From positions 1 to 10,287 of the forward strand of contig PLQY01000103.1 of assembly GCA_003160265.1 (NCBI GenBank): a DNA stretch of 10,287 nucleotides, given 5' to 3'. Positions 1 to 5,587 of this stretch are shown here, piece after piece (within the stretch, counting starts at the first letter, position 1; every line of letters begins with the position of its first letter). Origin of the DNA: Peptococcaceae bacterium. GTDB lineage: Bacteria > Bacillota > DSM-12270 > Thermacetogeniales > Thermacetogeniaceae. Under the pieces are notes generated by a model that saw nothing but the letters and a program-made list of their open reading frames with translations, ran no database searches and had not been told where the DNA came from. A program made the position numbers and the translations under genes.

Positions 1-770
1 CAGTGACCCGGCTCCAGTTCCTCGATCCACAGGGGCAGGTTGGCGCTGACCTCCCGAACCGGAAACTCATAGAGAGCCTCCTGCAGAATACTCAAGATAT
101 CTTCCTGTTCCATCTCGGCGGCGTTCAGCGCCAGCACCGGAACATCGTACTTATCTTCCAGGTCCCGCACCAGATCGCCAGTCTCTTCCAGGTCCGGATG
201 GAGGGAGTTGAGAACGATGACGTAGGGTTTTCCCAATTCCTTGAGCTCCCAGATAACCCGCTCCTCCGCCTCTAAATAGCTTGACCTGGGGATATCGGTG
301 ATCGAGCCGTCCGTCAGCACGACAACGCCGAGCGTCGAATGCTCCGCGATCACCTTGCGCGTTCCGATCTCTGCTGCGTCCTGAAAAGGGATCTCCTCTT
401 CGAACCAGGGTGTTCTGACCATGCGCGGGCCGCTCTCGGCCTCGTAGCCGAGCGCCCCGTCCACGGCGTAACCCACGCAGTCCACCACCCTGATCTTCAC
501 GCTGAGGCCGTCCTTGATGGAGATCTCCACCGCCTCGTTGGGAATGAACTTGGGCTCAACCGTCATGATTGTCTTCCCGGCGCCGCTCTGGGGCAGTTCA
601 TCCCTGGCGCGGTCGCGGTCATAGATGTTTTCTATGTTGGGCAACACCAGCATTTCCATAAAACGTTTGATAAAGGTGGACTTTCCGGTCCGGACCGGCC
701 CGACGACACCTATATAGATATCGCCTCCGGTTCGTTCTGCGAGGTCATGGAAGATATTGATCTTTTCCAT
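1..770 (-). CDS. spoIVA: SpoIVA, spore coat morphogenetic ATPase (3' end cut off)
   Basis: SpoIVA is the mother-cell ATPase that polymerises on the forespore surface and forms the basement layer of the spore coat. The visible part is 256 codons, about half of the roughly 490 residues usual for the family; the C-terminal half, which anchors and polymerises the protein, lies outside the window. The N-terminus reads MEKINIFHDLAERTGGDIYI and is followed by a Walker A loop GPVRTGKS at residues 24-31, which is characteristic of SpoIVA. A Walker-B-like VVDCVGY sits near residues 96-102, and a KTIMTVEPKFIP segment near 66-77 fits the family's nucleotide-sensing region. The ATG at 768-770 is preceded by a strong GGGAGGGGGG ribosome binding site. 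The gene stands behind its own sigma-E-like promoter and after a terminator, so it is probably transcribed alone in the mother cell. Identification is very secure. Confidence 0.97.
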   Translation of the reverse strand, partial: MEKINIFHDLAERTGGDIYIGVVGPVRTGKSTFIKRFMEMLVLPNIENIYDRDRARDELPQSGAGKTIMTVEPKFIPNEAVEISIKDGLSVKIRVVDCVGYAVDGALGYEAESGPRMVRTPWFEEEIPFQDAAEIGTRKVIAEHSTLGVVVLTDGSITDIPRSSYLEAEERVIWELKELGKPYVIVLNSLHPDLEETGDLVRDLEDKYDVPVLALNAAEMEQEDILSILQEALYEFPVREVSANLPLWIEELEPGH

Positions 771-888
771 CGGTACCCCCCTCCCTGATCTTTCTTATGC
801 AGGACAATCCGTTTTCATGCTTTATTTCTGCCAGCCGGTTCCGATCCGCTCCTGCCATAGCAGGGTACAGTGTCAGCCGCCGTTATTA

Positions 889-917
889 ATTATATGCATA
901 GTCATATTTTGGTATTC
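889..917 (-). promoter_or_regulatory. Sigma-E-type promoter for spoIVA
   Basis: On the minus strand a -35-like GAATACC (911-917) is followed, after exactly 14 bases, by CATATAAT (889-896). The sigma-E consensus is roughly kmATATT, 14-15 bases, CATACAnT; the -10 matches at all but one defined position and the -35 at five of seven. Transcription would start near 882, leaving a leader of about 110 bases before the spoIVA ATG. spoIVA is a known sigma-E regulon gene in Bacillus, which supports the reading. It has not been shown by experiment here. Confidence 0.6.
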
Positions 918-935
918 CAGGAGAAATGGGACGAT

Positions 936-957
936 AAAAAAAGCCCCGTTTGGGAGC
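936..957 (-). terminator. Intrinsic terminator after plsY
   Basis: On the minus strand GCTCC, a five-base loop CAAAC, and GGGGC form a short GC-rich stem (one G-U pair), followed directly by seven T residues. It lies about 125 bases after the plsY stop and just upstream of the spoIVA promoter, so it separates the DUF512-der-plsY unit from spoIVA. The stem is short, so read-through is possible. Confidence 0.6.
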
Positions 958-1081
958 GTTTCAGCTTTTCTTTCTGCGCCTGTTCTAGTGATGCAATGCC
1001 ACTGCCGTTGTTGCATCGATCCCACCGAATCTGGCCTGGTTTCGGCAAGTTGACCGGGCGAGGCAGGCGCGCCGGTGAAGC

Positions 1082-1663
1082 TTACCAGATGCGCATCCGG
1101 TTCTCGGTCCCGTTTCGCAGACGGCGGATGTTGGGCAGGTGCTTGATCACGACCATGGTCACCGCGGGTACGATAAAAACAAAATAGATGAACGGGGCCT
1201 TGAAGAGCAGGGCGATCACCAGCACGGACAGGGAGGCAACGATCGTACCCAGAGATACATAACCGGTCACAGTGATGACCAGCAGCCAGATGACCATGGC
1301 CACGAAGATCACCTTGGTAACCAACGCCAGCGCCACTCCCATCCCGGTGGCCGCCCCCCGTCCGCCGCGAAAACCCAGGAAAACAGACCAGTTATGTCCA
1401 ACCACGGCGGCCAGGCCTGCCGCCACCCCCCAGGCTGAGGCGTGATGCGCCCCGATCATGGCCGGAAAGAAACCTTTGGCGGCATCGCAGAAAAAAACCA
1501 CCGTTCCCGACTGTTTCCCCAGCACGCGAAAAGCGTTGGTGGTGCCGATATTGCCGCTTCCATGCCGGCGCAGGTCGACCCCTCTCGACTTGCCCATCAG
1601 GTAACCGAAGGGAATGGAACCGACCAGGTAGCTCCCTACGACCAGTACGATGAACCAGAACAA
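1082..1663 (-). CDS. plsY: PlsY, acyl-phosphate:glycerol-3-phosphate acyltransferase
   Basis: PlsY is the integral membrane enzyme that transfers the acyl chain from acyl-phosphate (made by PlsX) to sn-glycerol-3-phosphate, giving lysophosphatidic acid, the first step of phospholipid synthesis. The 193 residues match the family's usual size. Hydrophobic segments lie near residues 2-24, 51-72, 76-95, 108-137 and 139-174. The conserved loops are visible: GSIPFGYLMGK (15-25), GSGNIGTTNAFRVLG (35-49), GHNWSVFLGFRGGRG (89-103) and IKHLPNIRRLRNGTE (173-187). In the second loop the usual GGKGVAT reads GGRGAAT. The start is a TTG at 1663; an AAGGTGG ribosome binding site lies about ten bases upstream and no other in-frame start fits. 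It follows der by 72 bases containing an 11-bp hairpin, and it is probably the last gene of the DUF512-der-plsY operon. PlsC, the next enzyme in the pathway, is encoded elsewhere in this same block. Confidence 0.95.
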   Translation of the reverse strand: MFWFIVLVVGSYLVGSIPFGYLMGKSRGVDLRRHGSGNIGTTNAFRVLGKQSGTVVFFCDAAKGFFPAMIGAHHASAWGVAAGLAAVVGHNWSVFLGFRGGRGAATGMGVALALVTKVIFVAMVIWLLVITVTGYVSLGTIVASLSVLVIALLFKAPFIYFVFIVPAVTMVVIKHLPNIRRLRNGTENRMRIW

Positions 1664-1685
1664 GACGCACTTGCCACCTTCCCGA

Positions 1686-1735
1686 GGTTCGACATTCGAG
1701 ATTCAAAAACTTTTTACAAGAGAAAATATCGAACC
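1686..1735 (-). repeat. Hairpin between der and plsY
   Basis: On the minus strand GGTTCGATATT (1725-1735) can pair with AATGTCGAACC (1686-1696) over 11 bp with one G-U pair, closing a 28-base loop. The stem starts at the base right after the der stop codon, and the plsY ribosome binding site follows a few bases after it. There is no T-run after the stem, so it is not a standard terminator. A role in mRNA processing, stability or plsY translation is inference only. Confidence 0.5.
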
Positions 1736-3052
1736 CTAGCTTCGAGAAGAGCGCGGACGGAAGATCAACTGCAGGGGAGTCCCCTCGAAACCGTAGCTCT
1801 CGCGCAATCGCCGCTCCAGGTAGCGTTTATAGGAAAAGTGCAGTATCTCCGGCTTGTTGACGAAAAAAACAAACGTGGGAGGTTTGATGCTCACTTGCGC
1901 CACGTAGTAAATCTTGACCTCCTGGCCCTTGACAGAGGGAGGGGGATTCAAGCACATAGTCTCGCTCAACCAGGCGTTCAGGTTTCCGGTGCCGATCCGC
2001 CTGGTCTGCTGCTGATTGACGTTGTCGATGTGATCGAGGATCTTGAGAACGCCCTTGCCGCTGTTCGCCGAAACGTAGTGGATAACTGCATAGCTCAGAA
2101 AATCCAGTTCGGTCCGGACGAGCCGATCGAACCTGTTCCTGGCATCCTGGGCCTCGACCAGGTCCCACTTGTTAACTACTATTACAAGTCCTTTCCCGGC
2201 ATCCTGAATATACCCGCCAATCTTTTTATCCTGTTCGACCGTCCCCTGGCCGGCGTCGAGCACCAGCAGGGCGATATCCGCCCGGTCGATCGCCTTCAGG
2301 GAACGCAGCATGCTGTAATACTCGACGTTGACGGTAACCCGGCTGCGCTTTTTGAGGCCGGACGTGTCCACCAGGACGTACCGGCGCCCGTCCCTGGTCA
2401 ACACCGTGTCAATGGCATCCCGGGTGGTTCCCGGCACATCGCTGACGATCAGCCGTTTTTCTTTCAGCAGGGCGTTTACCAGGGAGGACTTCCCCACGTT
2501 CGGCCTCCCGGCAACGGCAACCCTGATCTCCTCGTGCTCGTCCTGAACTTCAGAGGTCGGGGACAGCAACTCCACGACCCGGTCCAACAACCCGTCTATA
2601 TTGATGCCGTGCACCGCCGAGACCGGCACCGGATCGCCGAGACCCAGTTCCAGGAAGCTGTATGCCACATGGCTATCCTTGTAATTGTCCACCATGTTTA
2701 CGGCAATAACCGTTTTTCTCCTGTTTTTTTGCAGCAGTTGGGCGATCTCCACATCCTCGGTAGTCGGTCCCACCCGCCCATCCACCACCAGCAGGACCAG
2801 GTCCGCCTCACTGATGGCCTTGTCCACCTGCTCTTGGATATGGGCGGCAAATTCTTCGTCCTCGAGGAAGAGGCCGCCGGTATCGATCAGGGAAAAGACC
2901 GCCCGGTTCCATTCCACGTCTCTGTAGAGGCGGTCCCTGGTAACCCCGGATACATCCGCCACGATCGCCGTGCGCCCCCCCGTGAGGCGGTTAAAAAGCG
3001 TGGATTTTCCCACGTTTGGCCGGCCGACTATTGCCACCACCGGTTTTGCCAT
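1736..3052 (-). CDS. der: Der (EngA), double-domain ribosome assembly GTPase
   Basis: Der is an essential GTPase with two tandem G domains and a KH-like C-terminal domain; it acts in late assembly of the 50S ribosomal subunit. The 438 residues are close to the Bacillus length (436). G domain 1 has the P-loop GRPNVGKS (10-17), the G3 motif DTGG (57-60) and a G4 motif that reads NMVD (119-122) instead of NKxD. G domain 2 has GRPNVGKS (182-189), DTSG (229-232) and a standard NKWD (294-297). The KH-like part runs from about 355 to 435, with a basic Arg/Ser tail. The ATG at 3052 has an AAAGGAAG ribosome binding site about nine bases upstream. It sits between the DUF512 gene (75 bases upstream) and plsY, a neighbourhood that from general knowledge recurs in Clostridia. 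Identification is secure; the G4 variant in domain 1 is the only odd point. Confidence 0.97.
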   Translation of the reverse strand: MAKPVVAIVGRPNVGKSTLFNRLTGGRTAIVADVSGVTRDRLYRDVEWNRAVFSLIDTGGLFLEDEEFAAHIQEQVDKAISEADLVLLVVDGRVGPTTEDVEIAQLLQKNRRKTVIAVNMVDNYKDSHVAYSFLELGLGDPVPVSAVHGINIDGLLDRVVELLSPTSEVQDEHEEIRVAVAGRPNVGKSSLVNALLKEKRLIVSDVPGTTRDAIDTVLTRDGRRYVLVDTSGLKKRSRVTVNVEYYSMLRSLKAIDRADIALLVLDAGQGTVEQDKKIGGYIQDAGKGLVIVVNKWDLVEAQDARNRFDRLVRTELDFLSYAVIHYVSANSGKGVLKILDHIDNVNQQQTRRIGTGNLNAWLSETMCLNPPPSVKGQEVKIYYVAQVSIKPPTFVFFVNKPEILHFSYKRYLERRLRESYGFEGTPLQLIFRPRSSRS

Positions 3053-3076
3053 AAATCCCGCTTCCTTTCTTCGCTA

Positions 3077-3129
3077 GAGCGCCATTCCCGGCACTCAAGG
3101 CATGCAGAACGATCGAGCGCCGGGCACTC
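3077..3129 (-). repeat. Twice-repeated dyad between the DUF512 gene and der
   Basis: The dyad GAGTGCC...GGCGCTC (minus strand) occurs twice, at 3115-3129 with one central base and at 3077-3096 with a six-base loop GGGAAT. The second copy can form a 7-bp stem with one G-U pair. The first copy begins inside the TGA stop codon of the DUF512 gene. A longer alternative pairing of CCCGGCGC (3117-3124) with GTGCCGGG (3087-3094) is also possible. No T-run follows, so a terminator is unlikely; the function is unknown. Confidence 0.45.
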
Positions 3130-4447
3130 AGGCGCCCCTAAGCACCGCTTCCACCAGAGCGCCGGCGGTCGGTTCCAACACCCTGAAACAGCAGCCGGTC
3201 TGGGAGGCGACCTGCTCTACGGACATCCCATCCAGCAACAGGGATGTATCATGTTTCAGTACCACATTTGGCAACAACACCTCTTCGCCCCGCAGGCCCC
3301 GCAGGCCCCACACCAGGTCGCGCCCGGCCAGCAGGCCGGTGACGCTGATGCGCGGACCGAAGAAGGCGCTGCTGACCGGGATCAGGGACACCTCCAGGTT
3401 GCGGATCCTCCTTAAACGGCGGATCGCCGGCTCCAAGACCGCTGCTCCCGCCCTGCCGGTGGCTACAAAGAGGCGGCGCGGGCGGCGCAACCGCTCGGGA
3501 AGCATAGACCCCAGCCTGCGAAACTCATCCTGGAAAATCCGTCCATTGCCGATCCCATTTTCCAACTGGGGAAAACGGTCATAAAAACCCGCTTTTGGAA
3601 AAGGCAGACGCGCCCGGATAAAGAACTCGTCCGCCAGGTATACGAATGAGACCCCTAGTTTGCGCAAAAGGCCCTCTTGAAGGGCGACCACCTTCCGGAT
3701 CGACCCGGTGCACTCCGCTCTCGTAAAGGACCGCACCCGCGGGCGGGCATTGCGAAATCTGGTCAATCCGACCGGCACAATTCCGACTGAAGCCACCTGC
3801 GGCCAAAAAACAGCCAGGTCGTCGACGGTTCTTCTCAGAACATCGCCATCGTTGATGCCCGGGCACAGCACGACCTGAACGTGCATGGTGATTCCGCCGT
3901 CAGCCAGCCGCTCCACCTGTTCAAGCACCGGAACCGGTCCCCGCCTGCCCAGCAGGAAACCCCTGACTCCGGGGTCGGTAGCATGAACGGAGATATACAA
4001 GGGACTGAGATGGAGGTTCTCGATCCGGCGGAACTCCCGCTCATCCAGGTTGGTCATGGTCAGGAAGTTGCCGTGTAAAAAAGAAAGGCGGTAATCGTCG
4101 TCTTTTTCGTAGAGAGAGGGACGGAGCCCCGGAGGTAACTGGTCGACGAAGCAGAAAAGGCAATGATTGCGGCATCTTTTAACACCGTTGAAGCAATCGC
4201 TCTCAAACACCAGTCCCAGGTTGGCGTCACAGTCCTTGTGCGCCAGCAACGTCCTGTCCCGCCAGCCGCTTCGGACTCTGAGCCTGACATCATCCCCGCA
4301 GGCGAGGAAACTGTATTCAATTGTATCCCTGGGGAGAATGCCGTTGACTGAAAGCAACCGGTCGCCGCTTTTAATCCCGCATTCATCGGCAGGCGATCCC
4401 GGGATCACTCCCGCTACTGTGCTGGCCAGGTTCTTATTGTGATCCAT
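3128..4447 (-). CDS. DUF512 radical-SAM-like protein with N-terminal PDZ domain
   Basis: This protein belongs to the family of Fe-S oxidoreductases related to NifB/MoaA (COG1625, DUF512) found in Clostridia and cyanobacteria; the reaction is unknown to me. The 439 residues begin with a PDZ-like domain (about 10-70; GVIPGSPADECGIKSGDRLL at 13-32). A radical-SAM-type cysteine cluster follows, CRNHCLFC with Cys92, Cys96 and Cys99 (CxxxCxxC), and should hold a 4Fe-4S cluster that binds S-adenosylmethionine. The C-terminal third carries the DUF512 region, including SAFFGPRISVTGLLAGRD. No signal peptide or membrane segment is seen, so it is probably cytoplasmic. The ATG at 4447 is the only usable in-frame start, because a stop lies 11 codons upstream. 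Its closest Shine-Dalgarno-like AAGGA is 13 bases away and lies within the promoter, so the mRNA may be nearly leaderless. It opens the operon with der and plsY, which hints at a role linked to translation or envelope growth, but that is inference. Confidence 0.9.
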   Translation of the reverse strand: MDHNKNLASTVAGVIPGSPADECGIKSGDRLLSVNGILPRDTIEYSFLACGDDVRLRVRSGWRDRTLLAHKDCDANLGLVFESDCFNGVKRCRNHCLFCFVDQLPPGLRPSLYEKDDDYRLSFLHGNFLTMTNLDEREFRRIENLHLSPLYISVHATDPGVRGFLLGRRGPVPVLEQVERLADGGITMHVQVVLCPGINDGDVLRRTVDDLAVFWPQVASVGIVPVGLTRFRNARPRVRSFTRAECTGSIRKVVALQEGLLRKLGVSFVYLADEFFIRARLPFPKAGFYDRFPQLENGIGNGRIFQDEFRRLGSMLPERLRRPRRLFVATGRAGAAVLEPAIRRLRRIRNLEVSLIPVSSAFFGPRISVTGLLAGRDLVWGLRGLRGEEVLLPNVVLKHDTSLLLDGMSVEQVASQTGCCFRVLEPTAGALVEAVLRGA

Positions 4448-4456
4448 TGTTTTTTC

Positions 4457-4485
4457 ATTATCCTTGACCGGGACGAATTAGTCAA
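4457..4485 (-). promoter_or_regulatory. Sigma-A-like promoter of the DUF512-der-plsY unit
   Basis: On the minus strand TTGACT (4480-4485) and GATAAT (4457-4462) are separated by exactly 17 bases. Each hexamer matches the vegetative consensus at five of six positions. The site lies just after the mobA terminator and before the DUF512 gene. Transcription would begin about four to six bases before the ATG at 4447, so the mRNA would have almost no leader. The promoter lies inside a perfect inverted repeat, described separately. Confidence 0.65.
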
Positions 4486-4489
4486 GGAT
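4460..4489. promoter_or_regulatory. Perfect 9-bp dyad over the DUF512 promoter (possible operator)
   Basis: ATCCTTGAC (4460-4468) is repeated in inverse orientation as GTCAAGGAT (4481-4489), with 12 bases between. One arm overlaps the -35 and the other the -10 of the promoter at 4457-4485. That is the geometry of a binding site for a dimeric repressor. If transcription instead starts further upstream, the same repeat would form an RNA hairpin that hides the AAGGA in front of the DUF512 gene. No T-run follows on either strand, so it is not a terminator. Confidence 0.5.
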
Positions 4490-4561
4490 TCCCTCTTTTA
4501 TTCTCCTGATCACACCCTCGCTCTCCAAGCGACAGGCATCACAATGCGCTGCTCAGGACAA

Positions 4562-4584
4562 TAAAAAACCGGCCGCAGCCGGTT
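4562..4584 (-). terminator. Intrinsic terminator after mobA
   Basis: On the minus strand AACCGGC, a four-base loop TGCG, and GCCGGTT form a perfect 7-bp stem followed by a run of T residues (TTTTAT). It lies about 93 bases past the mobA stop and ends the aroA-to-mobA unit. The 92 bases between mobA and the hairpin hold nothing recognisable. Confidence 0.85.
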
Positions 4585-4676
4585 CGACAAGAGATATTTT
4601 TGCTATTGCGCACACCTGGATTCATAATCTTCATCTTCTGGTACGGCGCCAGGACGGCCGGGCGTCACACCATTTG

Positions 4677-5267
4677 TTACTGCTTCGGAAATATTTCCAA
4701 GGCCTTTTTTAAATCATCCCGGGTATTGATGTTAAAAAAGCAGTTCCCGCCACCGAAAGCAATTACTTCTTCATCTCTGACGTACTTCACCCTGGCCTGA
4801 TCATAAAAAGCGGCCACCTTGGGTTTATCCGTGAATAGCAAAGCCTCGATGAAAGGGATGCAGGTCTTCCGGTAAACTGCCGACAACGGCTCCGCATAAC
4901 CATTGACGAAGGGCACGACCGCATCATCTTCCGGATCTGCCCGCTCTACCAGGTAAGCTCCCAGTTCGCCGCTGACAAAGGGCATATCGCAGCCGACCAC
5001 AAAATTCAGGCTATACGGCGAGGCCACCAGACCGGCATGGATACCGCTCAGGGGTCCTTTTCCCGGTATCAGATCGCCAACGATATCCACTGCCAGCCCC
5101 TGATATTCCTTTGGAGAATTGGTAACCAGGATCAACAGGGTGAAGAAATCTTTCAATTTGTGTACCACCCTGTCGATCAGCCTCTGGGATGATATTTCCA
5201 CCAGGGCCTTGTTCCCGCAGAAGCGGGAGCTTTTTCCACCAGCCAGGATTACCGCCGCCGCCTCCAT
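4677..5267 (-). CDS. mobA: MobA, molybdenum cofactor guanylyltransferase
   Basis: MobA joins GMP from GTP to molybdopterin-bound molybdenum, giving the bis-guanine-dinucleotide cofactor used by DMSO-reductase-family enzymes such as formate dehydrogenases. The 196 residues match the family's usual size. The nucleotide-binding LAGGKSSR (8-15) is followed by Lys20, then GDLIPGKGPLSG (64-75), the metal-site CDMP (93-96) and the C-terminal FFNINTRDDL (177-186). The ATG at 5265-5267 lies only three bases after the stop of the FmdB-type gene and has no visible ribosome binding site, so translation is probably coupled to that gene. It is the last gene of its unit, ahead of the strong terminator at 4562-4584. 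No other molybdenum cofactor genes are in the window. A related nucleotidyltransferase activity (such as MocA-type CMP transfer) cannot be fully excluded, but the GPLSGI and CDMP pattern favours MobA. Confidence 0.9.
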   Translation of the reverse strand: MEAAAVILAGGKSSRFCGNKALVEISSQRLIDRVVHKLKDFFTLLILVTNSPKEYQGLAVDIVGDLIPGKGPLSGIHAGLVASPYSLNFVVGCDMPFVSGELGAYLVERADPEDDAVVPFVNGYAEPLSAVYRKTCIPFIEALLFTDKPKVAAFYDQARVKYVRDEEVIAFGGGNCFFNINTRDDLKKALEIFPKQ

Positions 5268-5270
5268 AGA

Positions 5271-5522
5271 TCAACTGATGGGTGGCACCGGATCTTTGGC
5301 GTATTTCCCGCAACCAAACCGCTTGGCGCTTACACAGTTGAGGGAGTTGCGACATTCAGGGTGGTATTTCTGGGTGATCTTGACATAATTGAATCTGCGA
5401 AACAACTGCCGCAGGTTACTGCTGCCGCAATGGGGGCAGGTTACCTGATCCTTGCAGTCTACCGCGACCAGCTTGGTAAACTCCTCATGACATTTACCGC
5501 AGTTGAAAGAATACATCGGCAT
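5271..5522 (-). CDS. FmdB-family small zinc-ribbon protein
   Basis: This 83-residue protein starts MPMYSFNCGKCHEEF, the usual opening of the FmdB/CxxC_CxxC_SSSS regulatory-protein family. Two CxxC pairs (Cys8/Cys11 and Cys29/Cys32, the latter in CPHCGSS) should bind one zinc ion. An unusual C-terminal part has three further cysteines (57, 63, 71) and ends DPVPPIS. FmdB proteins have been linked to regulation of amide-degrading enzymes in one methylotroph, but the role here is unknown. The ATG at 5520-5522 is preceded by a strong GAGGGAGGG ribosome binding site. It lies 65 bases after the ispH-rpsA frame, with no terminator between, and three bases before mobA, so the three are probably cotranscribed. 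Confidence 0.85.
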   Translation of the reverse strand: MPMYSFNCGKCHEEFTKLVAVDCKDQVTCPHCGSSNLRQLFRRFNYVKITQKYHPECRNSLNCVSAKRFGCGKYAKDPVPPIS

Positions 5523-5587
5523 GCCTTTCCCTCCCTCAATTTGGTGATCGGCGATAGCGCGGAGAGGATGAAAAACTCCACCTGCAG

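Larger units (their letters stand above)
771..1081. other. Intergenic region between plsY and spoIVA
   Basis: These 311 bases hold no convincing gene. They contain, in minus-strand order, an inverted repeat GATGCAA/TTGCATC (990-1017, 14-base loop), the plsY terminator (936-957), the sigma-E-like spoIVA promoter (889-917), a small leader hairpin CCTGC-tatg-GCAGG (851-864), and the spoIVA ribosome binding site just before 770. The short open frames here are not preceded by ribosome binding sites and have no recognisable protein features. A gpsA gene might have been expected at this place but none is present. Confidence 0.7.

Noticed and set aside
1442..3415. Long plus-strand open frame of 657 codons
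   Set aside because: It lies opposite plsY, der and the DUF512 gene, which have clear family motifs. Its translation is low in recognisable features and rich in His, Gln and Pro, as expected from the complement of GC-rich genes.
4460..4489. Perfect inverted repeat considered as a terminator
   Set aside because: No T-run follows on either strand, the loop is large, and a good promoter coincides with it.
4530..4640. Possible 31-residue minus-strand peptide (starting MKIMNPGVRN) downstream of mobA
   Set aside because: It runs through the terminator hairpin, has no good ribosome binding site and resembles no family I know.
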